DNA from: Saccharopolyspora erythraea NRRL 2338
Lineage (GTDB): Bacteria > Actinomycetota > Actinomycetes > Mycobacteriales > Pseudonocardiaceae
Direction: 5' to 3'
Assembly (NCBI RefSeq): GCF_000062885.1
Contig: NC_009142.1
Coordinates: 2,035,584-2,099,583 of the forward strand
DNA: 64,000 nucleotides
Shown here: one piece after another, positions 60,517 to 64,000 of the stretch
Position numbering within the stretch: position 1 is the first letter of the stretch
Layout: each line of letters opens with the position of its first letter
The notes under the pieces: generated by a model
Seen by the model: the letters and a program-made list of their open reading frames with translations, nothing else
Database searches by the model: none
Told to the model about the DNA's origin: nothing
Translations under genes and position numbers: made by a program

Positions 60517-61224
60517 ATGCAGCCTTCGGACACGACGATCGTGGTCGCGGATGATCAGGCGATGATCCGCGCCGGCCTGGTGGCCCTGCTGTCGGCGGAG
60601 CCGGACCTGCGGGTGCTGGCCGAGGCCGCCGACGGGCAGGCGGCGGTCGCCGCCGTGCAGCGCCGCAGGCCCGACGTCGTTCTGATGGACGTCCGGATGC
60701 CGGGGGTGGACGGCATCACCGCCGCCCGCGAGATCGTCGACATCACCGACGGCCAGACCTCGGTGATCATGCTGACCGTCCACGACCTGGACGAGTACGT
60801 CTACGCCGCCCTGCGCGCGGGCGCGAGCGGCTTCCTGCTCAAGGACGCCCCGCCGGAGGAGCTGGTCCGCGCGGTCCACACGGTCGCCGCGGGCGACGCG
60901 CTGCTGGCGCCGCGGGTGACCAGGCGGCTGCTCCAGCGCTTCGCGTCGCTGGGCGTGCGCGACGCGGGCACCGAGCTCAGCGGCCTGACCGACCGGGAGC
61001 GCGACGTGCTGCTGGAGGTCGCCAAGGGCGGCTCCAACGCCGAGATCGCCCGCAACCTCGGGCTGGCCGAGCTGACCGTGAAGTCGCACCTCTACCACGT
61101 CATGCAGAAGCTGCACCTGAACTCCCGCACCCAGCTCGTCATCACCGCCTACGAGACTGGCCTGGTCCACCCGGGTCAGCGGGCGATGCCGCCGGCGCAG
61201 TGCAGGCGCGAGTCGGCGGGCTGA
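60517..61224 (+). CDS. NarL/LuxR-family response regulator
   Basis: 235 aa. The receiver domain has TIVVADDQAMIRAGLVALLSAEP (acidic pair), VVLMDVRMPGVDG (phospho-Asp near residue 59) and LLKDAPPEEL. The LuxR-type HTH at about 150-215 reads LTDRERDVLLEVAKGGSNAEIARNLGLAELTVKSHLYHVMQKLHLNSRTQLV. It follows the kinase and presumably receives its phosphate. It is separated by only 21 nt from the oxidoreductase gene, which may be cotranscribed. Confidence 0.93.
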   Translation: MQPSDTTIVVADDQAMIRAGLVALLSAEPDLRVLAEAADGQAAVAAVQRRRPDVVLMDVRMPGVDGITAAREIVDITDGQTSVIMLTVHDLDEYVYAALRAGASGFLLKDAPPEELVRAVHTVAAGDALLAPRVTRRLLQRFASLGVRDAGTELSGLTDRERDVLLEVAKGGSNAEIARNLGLAELTVKSHLYHVMQKLHLNSRTQLVITAYETGLVHPGQRAMPPAQCRRESAG

Positions 61225-61245
61225 CCCGGTTGATGTAATGAGGGC

Positions 61246-62301
61246 ATGAGTGCACTGAAGGTCGGCCTGATCGGCTACGGCATCGCGGGAGCCGTTTTCC
61301 ACGCGCCGCTGGTCGCGGCGAACCAGAACCTGCGGCTCGACGCGGTGGTGACCGCCAACCCGCAACGGCGTGCGGCGGTCGAGCAGGACCACCCCGGCAC
61401 GGCGGTCGTCGACGACCTCGACGCGCTGCTGGAGCGCAGGCCTGACCTCGTGGTCGTCGCCAGCCCCAACCGCACGCACTACGAGCTGACCCGGGCGCTC
61501 GTCGACGCCGGAGTCCCGGTGGTCGTGGACAAACCGTTCGTGCCGACGGCGCAGCAGGGGCGCGAGCTGATCGAGCACGCCGCGAGCAAGGACGTGCCGC
61601 TGACGGTGTTCCAGAACCGGCGGTGGGACAACGACCTGCTGACGGCGCGGACGCTGATCGAGTCGGGCGAGCTGGGCGCGGTGCTCCGCTTCGAGTCGCG
61701 CTTCGAGCGCTGGGTGCCCACGCCCAAGCCGGGCTGGCGGGAGTCCGGTGGTGCCGAGGAGGCCGGCGGGGTGCTCTACGACCTCGGCAGCCACCTGGTC
61801 GACCAGGCACTGCTGCTGTTCGGTCCCGTCGAGTCGGTCTACGCCCAGGTCGACCGGCGCAGGGCCGGGGTGGAGGTCGACGACGACTCGTTCGTCGCGC
61901 TGGTCCACACCGGCGGGGTCCGCTCGCACCTGTGGATGAGCAAGGTCGCCGCCCAGCACGGCCCCCGGTTCCGTGTCCTCGGCGACCGCGCCGCCTACAC
62001 CAAGTACGGGCTCGACCCGCAGGAGGCCGCCATGCGCGAGGGCGGCAGCCCGGCCGACCCGGGCTGGGGCGAGGAGCCGCGGGAGCTCTGGGGACAGCTC
62101 GGCACGATCGGCGAGAGCCGGACGGTGCCCACCGAGCCTGGGCGGTACCAGGCGTTCTACGACGCGGTGGTGTCCGCGCTGCGCGACGGCGGGCCGCTGC
62201 CGGTGGATCCGCGGGACTCGGTCGCGGGCATCGAGATCATCGAGGCCGCCCGCCGTTCGGCCGAGAACGGCACCGTCGAACGGCTGGAGCAGAACGGCTG
62301 A
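61246..62301 (+). CDS. Gfo/Idh/MocA family oxidoreductase
   Basis: 351 aa. The NAD(P)-binding half has KVGLIGYGIAGAVFHAPLVAANQNLRLDAVV, VVVASPNRTHYELTRALVDAGVPVVVDKPFVPTAQQG (EKP-like VDKP motif) and QNRRWDNDLLTARTLIESGELGAV. The C-terminal half has GGVLYDLGSHLVDQALLLFG. The family oxidises or reduces sugar and inositol derivatives. It is 21 nt downstream of the response regulator, so the two-component system may control it. Confidence 0.9.
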   Translation: MSALKVGLIGYGIAGAVFHAPLVAANQNLRLDAVVTANPQRRAAVEQDHPGTAVVDDLDALLERRPDLVVVASPNRTHYELTRALVDAGVPVVVDKPFVPTAQQGRELIEHAASKDVPLTVFQNRRWDNDLLTARTLIESGELGAVLRFESRFERWVPTPKPGWRESGGAEEAGGVLYDLGSHLVDQALLLFGPVESVYAQVDRRRAGVEVDDDSFVALVHTGGVRSHLWMSKVAAQHGPRFRVLGDRAAYTKYGLDPQEAAMREGGSPADPGWGEEPRELWGQLGTIGESRTVPTEPGRYQAFYDAVVSALRDGGPLPVDPRDSVAGIEIIEAARRSAENGTVERLEQNG

Positions 62302-62335
62302 ACGCTCCACGCGCGTGGGACTCAGGCCGGTTCTC

Positions 62336-62349
62336 CCTGTTCGAACAGG
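62336..62349. promoter_or_regulatory. 14-nt palindrome CCTGTTCGAACAGG
   Basis: A perfect palindrome flanked symmetrically by GGCCGG and CCGGCC, 35 nt after the oxidoreductase stop and 184 nt before phosphoketolase. The order of half-sites differs from the actinobacterial SOS box. It is probably an operator for an unknown dimeric regulator, or the top of a terminator. Confidence 0.6.
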
Positions 62350-62427
62350 ACAATCCGGCCGGATTCCGGCATGGCCGCCTGCGCTGCCGGCGCAGCCGAG
62401 CGCTGCTGCGAACCCCGTGCCCGAGTT

Positions 62428-62474
62428 GCGATCCCGCGCCCGCCTCCCACGCTGGGAGGTGGGCGTGGGATCGC
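62428..62474 (+). promoter_or_regulatory. Very long hairpin in the phosphoketolase leader
   Basis: Arms 62428-62449 and 62453-62474 pair over 22 bp with two G-U wobbles and a CGC loop. No U tract follows. It ends 58 nt before the phosphoketolase ATG, so it may be an attenuator, an mRNA stabiliser or a terminator for the upstream gene. Confidence 0.65.
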
Positions 62475-62532
62475 GACGTGCTGGGTAACGGCGTGGTGAG
62501 GAGTACGCCGACGCGGCCTGAGGAGTTCGCCG

Positions 62533-64000
62533 ATGACGACCACCGACACCTGGAGCACCTCGACCGACGTGGCCGAGCACCTCGGCCGGGACGAGCTGGA
62601 GCGGCTGCAGCTCTGGTGGCGGGCGGCGAACTACCTGTCGGCCGGGCAGATCTACCTGATGGACAACCCGCTGCTGGAAGAGCCGCTGCGACCCGAGCAC
62701 GTCAAGCCCCGGCTGCTCGGGCACTGGGGGACCACACCGGGGCTGAACTTCGTCTACGCGCACCTGAACCGGGCGATCCGGCTGCGCTCGCTGGACATGA
62801 TGTACGTGATCGGTCCCGGCCACGGCGGCCCCGCGCTGGTCGCGGCGGCGTGGCTGGAGGGCACCTACAGCGAGATCTACCCCGACGTGGCCCAGGACCA
62901 CGAGGGTCTGCGAAGGCTGGTGACCCAGTTCTCCTTCCCCGGCGGAGTGCCCAGCCACGTGGCCCCGGAGACGCCGGGGTCGATCCACGAGGGCGGTGAG
63001 CTCGGCTACTCGCTCTCGCACGCCTTCGGCGCGGCCTTCGACAACCCCGGCCTGATAGTGCCCTGCGTGGTCGGTGACGGCGAGGCCGAGACCGGGCCGC
63101 TGGCGACGAGCTGGCACTCCAACAAGTTCCTCGACCCGGCCACCGACGGCGCGGTGCTGCCGATCCTGCACCTCAACGGCTACAAGATCGCCAACCCGGC
63201 GGTGTGGGCGCGCATCCCGGAGGACGAGCTGCTGTCGATGCTGCGCGGGTTCGGCTACGAGCCCTACGTCGTCGAGGGCTCGTCGCCGCTGCCGATGCAC
63301 CACCTGTTCGCGGCCACTTTGGACCGTTGCCTCGACGAGATCGCCGCGATCCAGCGCCGCGCCCGCGGCGACGGTCACCCGTACCGTCCTAAGTGGCCGA
63401 TGATCGTGCTGCGCACGCCCAAGGGCTGGACCTGTCCGGCGACCGTCGACGGCAAGCCGCTGGAAGGTTCGTGGCGTTCGCACCAGGTGCCGGTCAGCGA
63501 CCCCCGCAACAACCCGGAACACCTGCGCCTGCTGGAGGAATGGTTGCGCAGCTACCGGCCGGAGGAGCTGTTCGACGCCGGTGGCCGTCCGGTCGAGACG
63601 ATCCGGGAAGGCAATCCCGTGGGGGAGCGCAGGATGAGCGCGAGCCCGCACGCCAACGGCGGTCATCTGCTGCGCGGCTTGCGGCTGCCGGACTTCCGCG
63701 ACTACGCGGTTCCCGTGCAGGCGCCGGGCGCGGACAAGGCGGAGGGGACCCGGGTTCTGGGCCGGTTCCTGCGCGACGTCCTGCGGCTCAACTCCGCGCA
63801 GCGCAACTTCCGCGTGTTCGCGCCGGACGAGAACAACTCCAACCGGCTCGACGCCGTCCTGGAGGCGTCCCCGCGGGCCTGGGTCGCCGAGACCGAGCCG
63901 GACGACGAGTCGCTGGCCCCGGGCGGGCAGGTGATGGAGATCCTGTCCGAGCACACCTGCCAGGGCTGGCTGGAGGGCTATCTGCTGACCGGCAGGCACG
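62533..64000 (+). CDS. xfp: Phosphoketolase (N-terminal part, runs off the window)
   Basis: 489 codons are present; the family has about 790-800 residues, so roughly 60% is seen. The ATG at 62533 follows GAGGAG. TPP-enzyme features: [116 protein letters not shown] (TPP/Mg site) and [10 protein letters not shown]. It cleaves xylulose 5-phosphate and/or fructose 6-phosphate to acetyl phosphate. No ackA/pta is visible inside the window. Confidence 0.95.
   Translation, partial: MTTTDTWSTSTDVAEHLGRDELERLQLWWRAANYLSAGQIYLMDNPLLEEPLRPEHVKPRLLGHWGTTPGLNFVYAHLNRAIRLRSLDMMYVIGPGHGGPALVAAAWLEGTYSEIYPDVAQDHEGLRRLVTQFSFPGGVPSHVAPETPGSIHEGGELGYSLSHAFGAAFDNPGLIVPCVVGDGEAETGPLATSWHSNKFLDPATDGAVLPILHLNGYKIANPAVWARIPEDELLSMLRGFGYEPYVVEGSSPLPMHHLFAATLDRCLDEIAAIQRRARGDGHPYRPKWPMIVLRTPKGWTCPATVDGKPLEGSWRSHQVPVSDPRNNPEHLRLLEEWLRSYRPEELFDAGGRPVETIREGNPVGERRMSASPHANGGHLLRGLRLPDFRDYAVPVQAPGADKAEGTRVLGRFLRDVLRLNSAQRNFRVFAPDENNSNRLDAVLEASPRAWVAETEPDDESLAPGGQVMEILSEHTCQGWLEGYLLTGRH

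Noticed and set aside
62336-62349. LexA/SOS box
   Set aside because: The actinobacterial SOS box has GAAC and GTTC in the order CGAAC-N4-GTTCG; here the halves are reversed around TTCGAA.
60394-63999. A 1201-codon minus-strand open frame
   Set aside because: It is antisense to the response regulator, Gfo/Idh and phosphoketolase genes. Its residues are Arg/His/Gln/Val-rich without any motif, a normal by-product of high GC3.

Overview
This is a very GC-rich window with dense genes on both strands and the codon bias of a filamentous actinomycete. Several families are typical of Actinomycetota: a mycothiol-dependent maleylpyruvate-isomerase-like enzyme, an XRE/DUF5753 plus DUF397 pair, a DUF574 methyltransferase, a GAF-ANTAR protein, LigC and DUF6286. 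Gene content fits Pseudonocardiaceae, possibly Saccharopolyspora; that is an inference, because no rRNA, tRNA or species marker is present.

Layout. 0-5.8 kb: a TAP-like lipoprotein hydrolase that has lost its nucleophile, a drug/metabolite exporter, an MDMPI enzyme, a ketopantoate-reductase-like enzyme and the DNA ligase LigC. 5.8-10.8 kb: an envelope-stress locus on the minus strand. It runs from a RibD-like reductase through an ECF sigma factor and an anti-sigma/Asp23 fusion to several Asp23/Gls24 proteins, a J-motif mini-protein, a DUF2273 peptide, a DUF6286 protein and an AmaP-like anchor. 10.8-17 kb: zapE, an FAD monooxygenase with a convergent TetR and a clear double operator, ornithine aminotransferase, 6-phosphogluconolactonase and a decayed AraC remnant. 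17-20.7 kb: a ClpX-type zinc-finger protein, a Ser/Thr kinase and a double VOC protein. 20.9-24.5 kb: a ribose-type ABC transporter. 24.5-29.3 kb: a macrolide-type glycosyltransferase and assorted single genes.

29.5-34.6 kb: a CUT1-type sugar ABC operon ending in a cytoplasmic GH5-like glycosidase. 34.5-38.8 kb: a regulatory island with a divergent pair of small genes, an XRE/DUF397 module, and an NB-ARC/TPR gene broken by a frameshift that runs into a TetR C-terminal remnant. 38.8-46.9 kb: TetR-VOC pair, LtrA, FadB2, GAF-ANTAR, and an alpha/beta hydrolase with a quinone reductase under a divergent TetR. 47-49.5 kb: a divergent MarR/MFS pair. 49.6-52.8 kb: a GntR-controlled CoA-transferase and glutaryl-CoA dehydrogenase operon, probably for glutarate catabolism. 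53-58.9 kb: a secreted subtilase, an SDR, an amidase, an MFS gene interrupted by a TGA in a Trp context, and a DUF574 methyltransferase. 59.3-64 kb: a NarL-type two-component system, a Gfo/Idh/MocA oxidoreductase and the first part of phosphoketolase, which runs off the window.

Three related intergenic repeats occur at about 3.6, 12.0 and 49.5 kb, and most convergent gene ends carry strong GC hairpins. No tRNA, rRNA, CRISPR array, insertion sequence or prophage was seen. The most system-like region is the sigma/anti-sigma/Asp23 locus. The clearest unusual observations are the three disrupted genes and the TetR and GntR operator architectures.
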